From: Saccharopolyspora erythraea NRRL 2338
GTDB taxonomy: Bacteria > Actinomycetota > Actinomycetes > Mycobacteriales > Pseudonocardiaceae
Direction: 5' to 3'
Assembly: GCF_000062885.1 (NCBI RefSeq)
Contig: NC_009142.1
Coordinates: 5,073,584 to 5,137,583, forward strand
DNA length: 64,000 nucleotides
How positions within the stretch are numbered: the first letter of the stretch is position 1; every line of letters starts with the position of its first letter. The notes below the pieces were generated by a model that was given only the letters and a program-made list of their open reading frames with translations, was not told the DNA's origin and did not search any database. Position numbers and translations under genes: made by a program. Shown piece after piece: positions 25,276 through 33,855 of the stretch.

Positions 25276-26652
25276 TCACACGGCCACTCCCACTCCCAGC
25301 GCGTCGAGCACCTGGGCGTAGGTCGGAGCGCTCGCGGCTGCCTGGTCCTTGGCGCTCGAGGTGCCGATGGCCTGGATCCGCTCGTGGATGTCCGAGGTGT
25401 CGACCGTGCGGGTCAGCATGCTGACGTAGCGGCGGGCCGCCTGGCCGAGCTCGGGGTCGTGCTCCTCGGCGTCGATCATCAGGAACGGGTTCGGCGGCAT
25501 GTCGGGCAGCAGGTGCTGCCACGGCTCGTCCTCCACCGCCGCGCGCCACAGCGACGTGCGCGCGACGTCCTGGACCACGACGTCGTCGAACCACGGCCGC
25601 ACGTAGTCCACCTGCTCCTGCGTCGTGCGCACGTTGAGTGCGGCCAGCTCGCCTTCCGTCCCCGCGAAGGTCTCGGCGATCCGCACCGCGTGCGCGAGCG
25701 CGAGCGCGAGCCCGCGCCCGAACGTCGGGTCGGTGAGGCAGACCCGGTCGCCGACCGGGAAGTAGCCCTTCGGCGCGTCCGGCGCCAGCCCGCGCAGCAC
25801 GTTGCGCAGTCCCGGCATCGGGACGACCTCGCTGATCGGCGAGGCTTTGCCGTCCTCGAACCACGGCCGGAACGGCTCGAGCATCGCCACCACCCGGTCG
25901 AACGCGTGCGGGTCGCGCAGCTTCTTCATGGCGTCGTCCTCGGGCAGCCTGCCGATGTCGATCGAGAACGTCCCGCGGTCGTGGTAGAAAAGCGCCGCGC
26001 CGTAACCGAGTCCGTCCACGACGCTGACCGAGCCGTACTGCAACGGCGGGCGCTCGGCGCCGTCCCGCAGGACGTAGAAGCGGCTGTTGTAGACCTTGCC
26101 GCACTCGATGTCGGAGACGACCGGCGTGAACGCCAGGCCGAGCTTCGAGCGCGCACCGGTGGCGTCGAGGACGGCGTCGTAGTCGCGGTCGCCCTCGGCG
26201 GTGCGAATCCCTTTGAGCGTGCCGTTGTCGACATCTCCGAGTTGCACGGAAGCACCGGGGCAGTACCGGATGCGGCTTTCCCGCCCGCGTGCGCGGTGCA
26301 GCGCCCACTCGAGCGTGGTCCGGCGGGCCGCCATCATCAGCAGGTCCTCGTCACCGGGCGCGGTCGCCGCGAGCGGACAGCTGAAGGGCAGTTCCTCCAC
26401 ACCGCCTGCGAGCATGTCCTCGTGCACGTCCGGCAGGTTCTGCCGCAGCAGCTTGCGGAACAGGCCGAGGAAGACGTGCGGGTGCTGGGTCTGCGGCGCC
26501 CCGGGCCGGTTCCACTGCTGCACGTCGTCCAGGTCGTCCGGCGGCGGGGTGTCCCGCTCGTACAGGTCGACCTCGAATCCGCGGCGCGCCAGCAGGATCG
26601 CACTGCTCAGCCCGGCGACGCTGCCACCGACGACGGCAATTCGTGCAGCCAT
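25276..26652 (-). CDS. FAD-dependent oxidoreductase/monooxygenase
   Basis: 458 aa. N-terminal GGSVAGLSSAILLARRGFEVDLYERD (residues 9-34) is an FAD dinucleotide site, although its first glycines read G-G-S-V-A-G. The second FAD site is GYFPVGDRVCLTDPTFGRGLALALAHAV (about 290-317), typical of PHBH-like hydroxylases. The DLDDVQQWNRPGAPQTQHPHVFLG stretch resembles geranylgeranyl-reductase/epoxidase-like oxygenases. The halogenase motif W-x-W-x-I-P is not seen. It lies 48 bp after the P450 gene on the same strand, so a two-step oxidation is plausible. The substrate is unknown. Confidence 0.85.
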   Translation of the reverse strand: MAARIAVVGGSVAGLSSAILLARRGFEVDLYERDTPPPDDLDDVQQWNRPGAPQTQHPHVFLGLFRKLLRQNLPDVHEDMLAGGVEELPFSCPLAATAPGDEDLLMMAARRTTLEWALHRARGRESRIRYCPGASVQLGDVDNGTLKGIRTAEGDRDYDAVLDATGARSKLGLAFTPVVSDIECGKVYNSRFYVLRDGAERPPLQYGSVSVVDGLGYGAALFYHDRGTFSIDIGRLPEDDAMKKLRDPHAFDRVVAMLEPFRPWFEDGKASPISEVVPMPGLRNVLRGLAPDAPKGYFPVGDRVCLTDPTFGRGLALALAHAVRIAETFAGTEGELAALNVRTTQEQVDYVRPWFDDVVVQDVARTSLWRAAVEDEPWQHLLPDMPPNPFLMIDAEEHDPELGQAARRYVSMLTRTVDTSDIHERIQAIGTSSAKDQAAASAPTYAQVLDALGVGVAV

Positions 26653-26700
26653 GATGCTCCTAATGTGATGGATGTTGTCCCGCGCCGGCTGGTGGCCGGA

Positions 26701-27972
26701 TCAGGCCCCGGCCGGTTCCCACTCGACGAGCAGGTGCCGCGGGCCGTGGAAGGAGGCGTTGCGCAGGTAGCCGAAGTCCTGTCCCTCGACCAGTCGCATC
26801 CCCGGCAGCCTGCGGGTCAGCTCCTCGAGGATGATCCGCATCTCGAGCCTGGCCAGCGGCGCGCCGATGCACGCGTGGCTGCCGATCCCGAAGGTGAGGT
26901 GGCGTTTGGCGTTGGACCGCGCGATGTCGAGCTCCCCGGGGTCGCCGAAGACGTCGTCGTCGTGGTTGCCCGAACCGATCACCAGCAGCACGCGCGCGCC
27001 CGCCGGGATCGTCACACCGCCCACCGGCACGTCCACCAGCGCCTTGCGCCGCCAGCACAGCACCGACGAGGAGAACCGCAGGCATTCCTCGACCGCGTTG
27101 GGGATGGCCGACGGGTCCGCGCACAGCGCTTCCCAGGAGGACCGGTTCGACAGCAGGTGCCGCAGCGCGTTGGCGGTGGCGTTGGTCGTGGTCTCGTGCG
27201 CGGCGACCAGCCCGCTCATCATCATGTTCTGCAGGTGGTTGTCGTTGACCAGCTCGGGGTCCTCGCGGTGCACCTCGATCGCGGTGGGGACCCAGCCCTC
27301 GCCGCCCTCGCGCTTGAGGCGCTCCACGAGCCGGCCCGACAGCGACCACCACTGGCCCACCTGGTCGGCGATCTCGACCTGGTGCTCCTCGGTCGGCCTT
27401 CCCCAGGTGAACGAACCCATCTTGATGGTGTAGTGCCGGGCGCGGTCGATGTCCTCGTCCGGTACGCCGCAGACCAGCAGCCCGACGATCGCGGGCACCT
27501 CCCACAGCAGGTCGTCGACCAGGTCGGCCCGCCCGCGTCCGGCGAACCCGTCGACGTAGCGGGTCACCAGGTCGCGGATGCGCCCCTCCAGCTTGGCGAC
27601 CTCGTCGGCGGCGAGCGGGCCGGCGAGCGCGCGTCTGCGCCGCATGTGCAGCGGCTCGTCCTCGTTGACCAGGACCGGACCGGGCGCGAAGTCGTACTCC
27701 GCGAGGCGCTCGCGGGCCTTGGCACCCAGCGGCGTGATCGGGTCCAGGGCGTTGGACGCCGAGAAGCGCCGGGTGTCCCGGAAGATCTCCTTTATGTCGG
27801 CATATCTGGTTACGACCCAATGGTCGAGTTCCGGGCTGTAGAACACCGGTTCCCGCTCGCGCGCCGCCTTCAGCACGCCCGCGGGATCCTGCTGGTAGGC
27901 CTCGCCGAAAGGATCGAATTCTTCCGCGATCCGCGATATCGGGCAGCCTGCACCCACACGGGTTGCGTCCAC
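26701..27972 (-). CDS. cytochrome P450
   Basis: 423 aa from GTG 27972, chosen for the GGAGG ribosome site 6-10 bp upstream; an in-frame GTG at 28047 would add 25 residues with no good ribosome site. I-helix oxygen-binding motif is VAAHETTTN, K-helix E-x-x-R is EECLR and the haem loop is TFGIGSHACIGAPLARLE with the Cys ligand. The N-terminal CPISRIAEEFDPFGEAY is common in bacterial class I P450s. It needs a ferredoxin and reductase, which are not nearby. Divergent from the radical-SAM operon and upstream of the FAD oxidoreductase, it is probably a tailoring oxidase. Confidence 0.9.
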   Translation of the reverse strand: MDATRVGAGCPISRIAEEFDPFGEAYQQDPAGVLKAAREREPVFYSPELDHWVVTRYADIKEIFRDTRRFSASNALDPITPLGAKARERLAEYDFAPGPVLVNEDEPLHMRRRRALAGPLAADEVAKLEGRIRDLVTRYVDGFAGRGRADLVDDLLWEVPAIVGLLVCGVPDEDIDRARHYTIKMGSFTWGRPTEEHQVEIADQVGQWWSLSGRLVERLKREGGEGWVPTAIEVHREDPELVNDNHLQNMMMSGLVAAHETTTNATANALRHLLSNRSSWEALCADPSAIPNAVEECLRFSSSVLCWRRKALVDVPVGGVTIPAGARVLLVIGSGNHDDDVFGDPGELDIARSNAKRHLTFGIGSHACIGAPLARLEMRIILEELTRRLPGMRLVEGQDFGYLRNASFHGPRHLLVEWEPAGA

Positions 27973-28783
27973 CTGCAGCTCCTCCACCCCACCCGTTCGT
28001 TTACCCGAGGGGTCGACCGGGAGAAAGACGGTACGTCGATACCGCACCGTGATCAGATGTCCCCATGTTGCAGAGCACTTCCCGCCCTGTCAAGAAAATC
28101 GAGGCGACCTGGTCGGGTGCGACAATCCTTGACGATCGCTCACGGACGCACTTAGGCTCCACCGGGTAGGCTTCGATGAGAGCCGCTGAACGTCTGGGGA
28201 GAACTGGGTGGAAAAGTTCGTCTTTGAACAATCGCGTTCAACCGAACAGCACCGGGCTGATTACCCGGAACGGAAGCAGCGCAGTTACGACGAACGGGTG
28301 AGCAGCTGATGTAGCACGCGAAGCGGTGCCTCTTTTCCCGCACTTCGTCCTGTTTTCGCAGGTCGGCGAAGCAGGGCGGAACACGAGCGGGCTCCGGGCG
28401 GCGAGATGGCCCGTGAGTTCGCCGTCCGCTGCGACACCTTGGTCCCGGTCCGGCGAACCGGCGATCAGATCGCGGACCAGAGGATCGGCAGCCCGGTCGC
28501 GGTGCTGACCTGTTCGGCAACGGCAACACAGGAACTCCAGCGGAGGAACTTCCGCTCAGCGCCACGACTCCTTTCGGCGGGAATTCAGCCAAAGCCGTCA
28601 CCGCTGCCCCCTCTGCATCGAGGTCGCGGTTTTTTCCGCGATTCGGTCGGCACCGCTGTTCAGTGCTGCCCGAATCACGGGGCCGAGTGCGGCTATGCCC
28701 TTTTCTTGCCGAATTAGTTGAACACGCTACGAGTCGGTTGAACGAGATACGAGTCTGGCGTCACGAGACCGGAGGAGAACCCT
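27973..28783. other. long intergenic region between P450 and the biosynthetic operon
   Basis: About 810 bp without a convincing gene. Short reading frames on both strands have no ribosome site and no recognisable product. It holds the divergent promoters and, near its right end, a 20-bp-period direct repeat. Its GC content falls in patches (e.g. TTTTCTTGCCGAATTAG near 28700). Confidence 0.6.
28717..28755. promoter_or_regulatory. direct repeat in the biosynthetic operon promoter
   Basis: Two 19-bp copies (28717-28735 and 28737-28755) share GTTGAAC and TACGAGTC and match at 16 of 19 positions, period 20 bp. They end 28 bp before the radical-SAM start codon. They resemble an activator-type tandem site, but the regulator is unknown. 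Confidence 0.55.
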
Positions 28784-30331
28784 GTGCGGCAGCCGAATGG
28801 ATCGAGTTCCCCAGGTGCCGGCGATGCGCCGGCAGTCCCCGGCTTCGCCGAAGCCGTCGAATACGCCGACCAGCAGATCGAGGCGATCGCGCTGGACGAG
28901 CTCCGCGCCGCGGGGGTGTACCGCACGCCGCTGGAGTACTACCTGGTGGGCACCTATCCGCCGCTGAAGTACCTGCACGACATCGGCGAGGACGAGGTCT
29001 TCCGGGGCGTCACCGCCTCCCAGAACCTCTACCTGCACATCCCGTTCTGCGAGCAGTACTGCACCTTCTGCCACTTCTACAAGGAGATCAACGCCGAGCA
29101 GTCCTGGGTGGACCGCTACGTCACGGCGCTGCTGGACGACATCTCGGCGGTCGCGCAGCGGGTGTCGGCGCAGAGCCCGCTGGGCCTGAACGCCTCGTCG
29201 ATCTACTTCGGCGGCGGCACCCCCTCCTACCTGCGGGCCCCCCAGATCACCCGGCTGTTCGACCACCTGTGGAAGAACGTCCGCACCAGGCCCGACACCG
29301 AGATCACCTTCGAGCTGCACCCCGGCGTGGTGCGCCAGCCCGACTACGAGGACCGGCTCGACGCGATCGCCGCGGGCGGCGTCAACCGCTGGGTCTTCGG
29401 CATCCAGTCGATGGACCCCGACGTGCTGGTCAAGCTCAACCGCGGGCACGGCCGGGACGAGGTCTACCGCCTGCTCGGACTGCTCGAGCAGCGCGGGATC
29501 GACAACCTCAACGTCGACCTCATCTTCGGGCTACCGCTGCAGAACCTGCGCAACTGGTACGACACGCTCACCGAGCTGATGGCCGCGGGGATCGAGAAGT
29601 TCAACATCTTCCCGCTGATGTTCAAGCGCTCGGACCCGATCACCCGCCAGTACATGCGCAACCCGGAGCTGTTCCCCGACGCCACCGACCGGCTCCGGAT
29701 GCACTACATGGCGGAGTTCGTACTGAGCTCGGCGGGCTTCGCCCGCGGCCCCGTCTTCTACTACGCCAAGGGCCGGGTGCACTCGCAGCAGCAGCAGAAC
29801 AAGTTCGACTCCATCGAGGAGGACAACCTCGTCGCCCTCGGGGTGAGCGGGTTCGGCTACATCGGCGGCACGCAGTACTACAACCTGTGCGACAACCGGC
29901 AGTACGTCGAGGCCATCGCCGAGGGCAGGGCGCCGGTGTGGCGGGGCCACACGCTGCCGAACGAGGAGCGCGCGCGGCGGGCGGTCATGTTCGGGATCCG
30001 CTCCGGCGGCGTGGACTTCGACGCCCTGGGCCGGCATTACGAGGTCGACGCCAAGGCGCTGTTCTCCGCCGAGATCGCCCGGCTCGAGCAGCTCGGCCTG
30101 GTCACCGTCGACGGCGCCCGGATGACGCTGACCGATCTGGGCTGCACTTTCGTCGACGGGATCGGCTACCTGTTCGCCAGCGACGAGGTCACCTCGCACG
30201 TCGCCGAGGCCAACGAGCTCATCCTCTCCCCCTCGCAGGACCCGGTGGACCGCTACGACTACTCGCCGATCGGGCGGCTGGACCTGCCCGGCGGCATCGC
30301 CGACCACTACCGGGACGGTGTCCGCGCATGA
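28784..30331 (+). CDS. HemN-like radical SAM protein
   Basis: 515 aa from GTG 28784, preceded by GGAGGAG. The radical-SAM cluster motif is YLHIPFCEQYCTFCHF with Cys 89, 93 and 96 (C-x3-C-x2-C). The extra Cys of authentic HemN (C-x3-C-x2-C-x-C) is Phe here. SSIYFGGGTPSYL is the SAM-binding GGTP motif, and the C-terminal HemN domain follows (LGVSGFGYIGGTQYYN). HemN-like enzymes in natural-product clusters do cyclopropanation or C-methylation-linked chemistry rather than coproporphyrinogen oxidation. It opens a long translationally coupled operon. The reaction is unknown. Confidence 0.85.
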   Translation: MRQPNGSSSPGAGDAPAVPGFAEAVEYADQQIEAIALDELRAAGVYRTPLEYYLVGTYPPLKYLHDIGEDEVFRGVTASQNLYLHIPFCEQYCTFCHFYKEINAEQSWVDRYVTALLDDISAVAQRVSAQSPLGLNASSIYFGGGTPSYLRAPQITRLFDHLWKNVRTRPDTEITFELHPGVVRQPDYEDRLDAIAAGGVNRWVFGIQSMDPDVLVKLNRGHGRDEVYRLLGLLEQRGIDNLNVDLIFGLPLQNLRNWYDTLTELMAAGIEKFNIFPLMFKRSDPITRQYMRNPELFPDATDRLRMHYMAEFVLSSAGFARGPVFYYAKGRVHSQQQQNKFDSIEEDNLVALGVSGFGYIGGTQYYNLCDNRQYVEAIAEGRAPVWRGHTLPNEERARRAVMFGIRSGGVDFDALGRHYEVDAKALFSAEIARLEQLGLVTVDGARMTLTDLGCTFVDGIGYLFASDEVTSHVAEANELILSPSQDPVDRYDYSPIGRLDLPGGIADHYRDGVRA

Positions 30332-31518
30332 CCACGGCCAGTGCCGCGGCTATCGAGCAGTGGCAGGACGTCGTGCCCTACCTGCTCGACGTCGACGGCG
30401 GACGGCACAACCTGGCCACCGGCATGCCGCTGGAGCTGCCCTCGATGTCGGCGGCGGTGCGGGCGGCGTTCCGCGCCGCCGTGGACGACCCCGGCTTCTC
30501 CAGCCGGGTGGCGCGGTACCACGGCGTGCTCGGTGACGAGGTGCTGCGCGAGCGGCTCGCGGCGCTCTACGGCGAGCGGTTCGCGCTGCCGGTCTCCAGC
30601 GCCAACGTGCTGGTCACGCCCGGCGCCCAGGCCGCCTTCCACGCCGTGTCGGCGCTGATGGCCCGGCGCGGCCGCAAGGTGCTGTTCTTCGGGCCGGAGT
30701 ACCCGGGCTACCGCACCCACCAGGACGTCCGTTACGAGATGGTGCACTCCGACGTCGTGGCCGAAGGCGAGCACGAGTTCCGCTACGTGCCGCCGCGCGG
30801 GACCCTCGACTCCGACGTCGGCGCGGTCGTGGTGTCGCGGCCGAGCAACCCCGCGGGCAACGTGATCTCCGACGAGGCGCTGGGAGAGCTGCTGCGCGAG
30901 TGCGCGGCCGTCGACGCGCTGCTCGTCGTCGACAACGCCTACGCGCCGGTCATCCCGAGCCTGGCCTTCCGCGAGCTCGGCATGCCCTGGGCGCCGAACG
31001 TGGTGCTGGTGCAGAGCTTCTCCAAGGGCGCGCTCGCAGGCGAGCGGCTGGGCTTCGTGCTCGCGCCGGAGCCGGTGATCGAGATGTTCGCCGAGCTGCA
31101 GGCGCAGGTGGCCACGTTCCCGCCGCAGCTGGTGCAGCTGGTCGCGTCGATCCTGCTCCGCGACGACCACTACGTCGGGTTGTGCGAGCGCGACCTGCGC
31201 GAGCGCTACCGGCAGCGCCACCAGCTCGTCGGCGAGGTCCTGCACGAGCGGATGGAGGTCCCCTTCCTGCTGCACGCCTCCGACGGCGGCCAGTTCCGCT
31301 GGCTGCACCTGCCGGAGCTGCGAACGTCCACTTCGGAGCTGTTCCACGAGCTGAAGGACCGCGGCGTGCTGGTGGCGCCCTCGGCCCCGTTCTACCTGCC
31401 GCACCTGCACCGGGAGCCGCACGCGCGCACGAGCGTGCGCATCGGCGTCACGGCGTCGGACGCCGAGATCGAGCAGGGCCTGGGGATCTTCGCGGAGGTG
31501 GTCAATGCCGGGCGCTGA
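30328..31518 (+). CDS. valine-pyruvate-type PLP aminotransferase (class I/II)
   Basis: 396 aa. The PLP Lys is in LVQSFSKGALAGERLGF near residue 235, the Asp in VVDNAYAPVIP near 205 and Asn in VVSRPSNPAGNVIS near 176. The overall plan fits AvtA. Here it would amine a 2-oxo acid made or used by the ThDP enzyme next door, or remove an amino group. It overlaps the radical-SAM gene by 4 bp and the ThDP gene by 14 bp. Confidence 0.85.
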   Translation: MTTASAAAIEQWQDVVPYLLDVDGGRHNLATGMPLELPSMSAAVRAAFRAAVDDPGFSSRVARYHGVLGDEVLRERLAALYGERFALPVSSANVLVTPGAQAAFHAVSALMARRGRKVLFFGPEYPGYRTHQDVRYEMVHSDVVAEGEHEFRYVPPRGTLDSDVGAVVVSRPSNPAGNVISDEALGELLRECAAVDALLVVDNAYAPVIPSLAFRELGMPWAPNVVLVQSFSKGALAGERLGFVLAPEPVIEMFAELQAQVATFPPQLVQLVASILLRDDHYVGLCERDLRERYRQRHQLVGEVLHERMEVPFLLHASDGGQFRWLHLPELRTSTSELFHELKDRGVLVAPSAPFYLPHLHREPHARTSVRIGVTASDAEIEQGLGIFAEVVNAGR

Positions 31519-33208
31519 CAACGACGCGCGCACGCGGGTGGTCGACCGCATCGTCGACTACCTGGACTCGACGGGCGTGCGCCACGTCTTCGGCGTGCAC
31601 GGCGCCAACGTCGAGGACCTCTACGACGCGATCCACCGCTCCCCCGGCCGGGTCCGCGGCGTCATCGCCAAGCACGAGTTCTCCGCCGGCGCGATGGCCG
31701 ACGGCTACCACCGCGCGAGCGACCGGCTCGCCGTCGTCGCCACCACCTCCGGTGGGGGTTCGCTGAACCTGGTTCCGGCGCTCGGCGAGGCATACGCGTC
31801 CGGAGTGCCGGTGCTCGCGCTGATCGGGCAACCGCCGACCTCCCTGGAGGGGCGCGGCGGGTTCCAGGACCAGAGCGGTCTCGCCGGGTCGCTGGACGGC
31901 CCGGCGCTGTTCTCGACGGTCTCCCGGTTCTGCGAACGGGTCGACAAGCCCGACGCGATCGCCGACCTGCTGCCGCGCGCGGTGCGGGCGGCGCTGCGCG
32001 AGGGAGGCCCCGCCGTTCTTCTGCTGCCCAAGGACGTCCAGCAGGCCACGGCGACGGCCGAACCGGTCGATCTGGACGACGACGCAGTCGGGTTCGAGGA
32101 CCTCGACGAGCGGGTGTGGCGCGTGCTCGAAGGGGCGCGACGCGGCGGACCCACCCTGATCGTCGCGGGCTCGGGCGTGGTGCGCGCGAACGCACGCTCG
32201 GCGCTGGCGGGCTTCGCCCGGAGCCTGGGCGCGTGGGTGGCCGTGGAACCCGACGCCAAGGACGTCTTCGGAAACCACCACCCGGGCTTCGTCGGTGTGG
32301 CCGGGGCCAACGGCCATCCCAGCGTGCGGCACTGCCTCCAGCGCGCGAGCACCGTGGTCCTGGTGGGGACGCGCTTCCCGCAGGTGGCGCGCGCGGGTCT
32401 GGAGGACGCCCTGTTCGGGCGCACGATCGTGTGCTTCGACCGCGCCCCCGCCTACGTCTCCGACGAGCTCCCCGCCCTGCACGTCGGCGGCGACCTGCGG
32501 GCGAGCCTGCTGCGCGCGACCGAGCGGCTGGAGGGGCTGCCCTGCGCCCGGCCGGCGACCCCGCCGCACGACGGACTGGACTACCTGCCGCACGAGCGGT
32601 CGGAAGGCTCCCGGATCGCGCTGCGCGAGGTGGTCGAGACGATCGCGGCCGCGGTCCCCGCCGAGGCGACCGTGGTGTCCGACGCGGGCAACACCGGGTG
32701 CGGGGTGCTGCACTTCCTGCCCGCGCCCGCCCGCGGCCGGTACCTGCTGGCGCTCGGCATGGGCGGGATGGGCTTCAGCTTCGGCGCCGGGCTGGGCGCG
32801 GCGTTCGCCACCGGCGAGCGCACCTACGTGCTGGCGGGCGACGGCTCGTTCTTCATGCACGGCATGGAGGTGCACACCGCGATCGAGCACGACCTGCCCG
32901 TCACCTTCGTGATCTTCAACAACAACTCGCACGCGGCCTGCAAGTCGCGGGAGGAGCTGTTCTACGACGGCGGCCACACGTTCAACGCGTTCCGCAGCAG
33001 CGACATCGGCGCGGGCGTCGCGGCCATGTTCCCCGGCCTGCGCGCGACGACGGTGCGCGGGCTGGAGGAACTGCGCGCGTTCCTCGCCGAGACCGGCCGG
33101 ACCCGGGCGCCGTGCCTGGTGTCGGTCGAGATGCGGCGCGACGAGATGCCGCCCTACCTGCCCTTCGTCCCCGCACAACCCGCGACCGAGAGGACATCGC
33201 CGAAGTGA
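31505..33208 (+). CDS. ThDP-dependent acetolactate-synthase-like enzyme
   Basis: 567 aa with the three domains of the 2-oxo-acid decarboxylase/acetolactate synthase family. N-terminal PYR domain: GVHGANVEDLYDAI and the cofactor-activating Glu58 in IAKHEFSAGAMADGYHRAS. Central domain: near PTLIVAGSGVVRANA. C-terminal PP domain: AGDGSFFMHGMEVHTAIEHD and NNNSHAA (the GDG-x(24-27)-NN motif). It would decarboxylate a 2-oxo acid and carboligate or pass on the acyl group. Next to an aminotransferase and a KAS III, it may make an unusual acyl starter. Confidence 0.87.
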   Translation: MPGADNDARTRVVDRIVDYLDSTGVRHVFGVHGANVEDLYDAIHRSPGRVRGVIAKHEFSAGAMADGYHRASDRLAVVATTSGGGSLNLVPALGEAYASGVPVLALIGQPPTSLEGRGGFQDQSGLAGSLDGPALFSTVSRFCERVDKPDAIADLLPRAVRAALREGGPAVLLLPKDVQQATATAEPVDLDDDAVGFEDLDERVWRVLEGARRGGPTLIVAGSGVVRANARSALAGFARSLGAWVAVEPDAKDVFGNHHPGFVGVAGANGHPSVRHCLQRASTVVLVGTRFPQVARAGLEDALFGRTIVCFDRAPAYVSDELPALHVGGDLRASLLRATERLEGLPCARPATPPHDGLDYLPHERSEGSRIALREVVETIAAAVPAEATVVSDAGNTGCGVLHFLPAPARGRYLLALGMGGMGFSFGAGLGAAFATGERTYVLAGDGSFFMHGMEVHTAIEHDLPVTFVIFNNNSHAACKSREELFYDGGHTFNAFRSSDIGAGVAAMFPGLRATTVRGLEELRAFLAETGRTRAPCLVSVEMRRDEMPPYLPFVPAQPATERTSPK

Positions 33209-33855
33209 GGGCTTCCGAGCAAGAGCTGTCCGCCATCCCGGGCCTGGCCCGGTGCGAGAGCCTGTCGATGGACGTCATCGTCAAGCAGGCCCAGGAGAAC
33301 ACCAAGGAGTCCTACTCCCACGAGGAGGTGTACGGGGACTACTGCACCCTGCACACCTACATCGACTGCCCGCCCCGCGCCGTCTTCGACTACATGGCCG
33401 ACATGTACAGCCAGGAGGAGTACACCTACAGCGTCCGCGGTCTGGAGCCGATCGACGACACCGGGCTGCACGTCGGCTGGGACCGCGTGGACCCGCAGAC
33501 CCGCATCTTCGTGCGGATCGAGTCGAACCCCGACGCGCTCACCGTCGACTACCACGCGGCGTGGGACCAGGGCGACGACCTGTGGATGATCTACCTCTTC
33601 CGCGTGCTGCCCGCCGAGCTGGTGCTGCGCAAGCCTGGCTCGGTGCTGCTGATGACCAACTGCCACCACCCGTACTACACCGACAACCCCTACCCGGAGG
33701 CGGCGCCGAGCCCGTCGCGCCCGTGGGTGGGCGAGCTGTGGCCGCTGTTCAACGCCGGGCACCGGATCGAGATGGACAACGTCAAGGCGATCCTGGAACA
33801 CCGCCACCGCAACGGGATCCCGATCGTCGGCGGTGGAGCGAGGACCGCGCGGTGA
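33205..33855 (+). CDS. SRPBCC-superfamily (polyketide cyclase-like) protein
   Basis: 216 aa from GTG 33205, which overlaps the ThDP stop (GTGA); an internal ATG at 33268 is an alternative. TLHTYIDCPPRAVFDYMADMYSQEEY (about residues 47-72) is the start of a START/SRPBCC helix-grip fold. DYHAAWDQGDDLWMIYLFRVLP and the C-terminal long helix WPLFNAGHRIEMDNVKAILEHRH follow. The fold binds hydrophobic molecules and includes aromatase/cyclases. No catalytic residues can be assigned. It is coupled to the KAS III by a GTGA overlap. Confidence 0.72.
   Translation: MRASEQELSAIPGLARCESLSMDVIVKQAQENTKESYSHEEVYGDYCTLHTYIDCPPRAVFDYMADMYSQEEYTYSVRGLEPIDDTGLHVGWDRVDPQTRIFVRIESNPDALTVDYHAAWDQGDDLWMIYLFRVLPAELVLRKPGSVLLMTNCHHPYYTDNPYPEAAPSPSRPWVGELWPLFNAGHRIEMDNVKAILEHRHRNGIPIVGGGARTAR

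Noticed and set aside
25276-26652. flavin-dependent halogenase
   Set aside because: The W-x-W-x-I-P motif is not seen; PHBH-like or epoxidase-like oxygenase is safer.
25153-28155. 1000-aa plus-strand reading frame
   Set aside because: It runs antisense to the FAD oxidoreductase and P450, whose motifs are clear; low-complexity His/Arg/Val-rich translation is typical of antisense frames in GC-rich DNA.
28152-28601. 149-aa minus-strand reading frame in the intergenic region
   Set aside because: No ribosome site, no recognisable motif, random-looking Arg/Pro/Ser-rich translation.
28784-30331. authentic coproporphyrinogen III dehydrogenase (hemN/hemW)
   Set aside because: The fourth Cys of HemN is missing and the gene is embedded in a biosynthetic operon.
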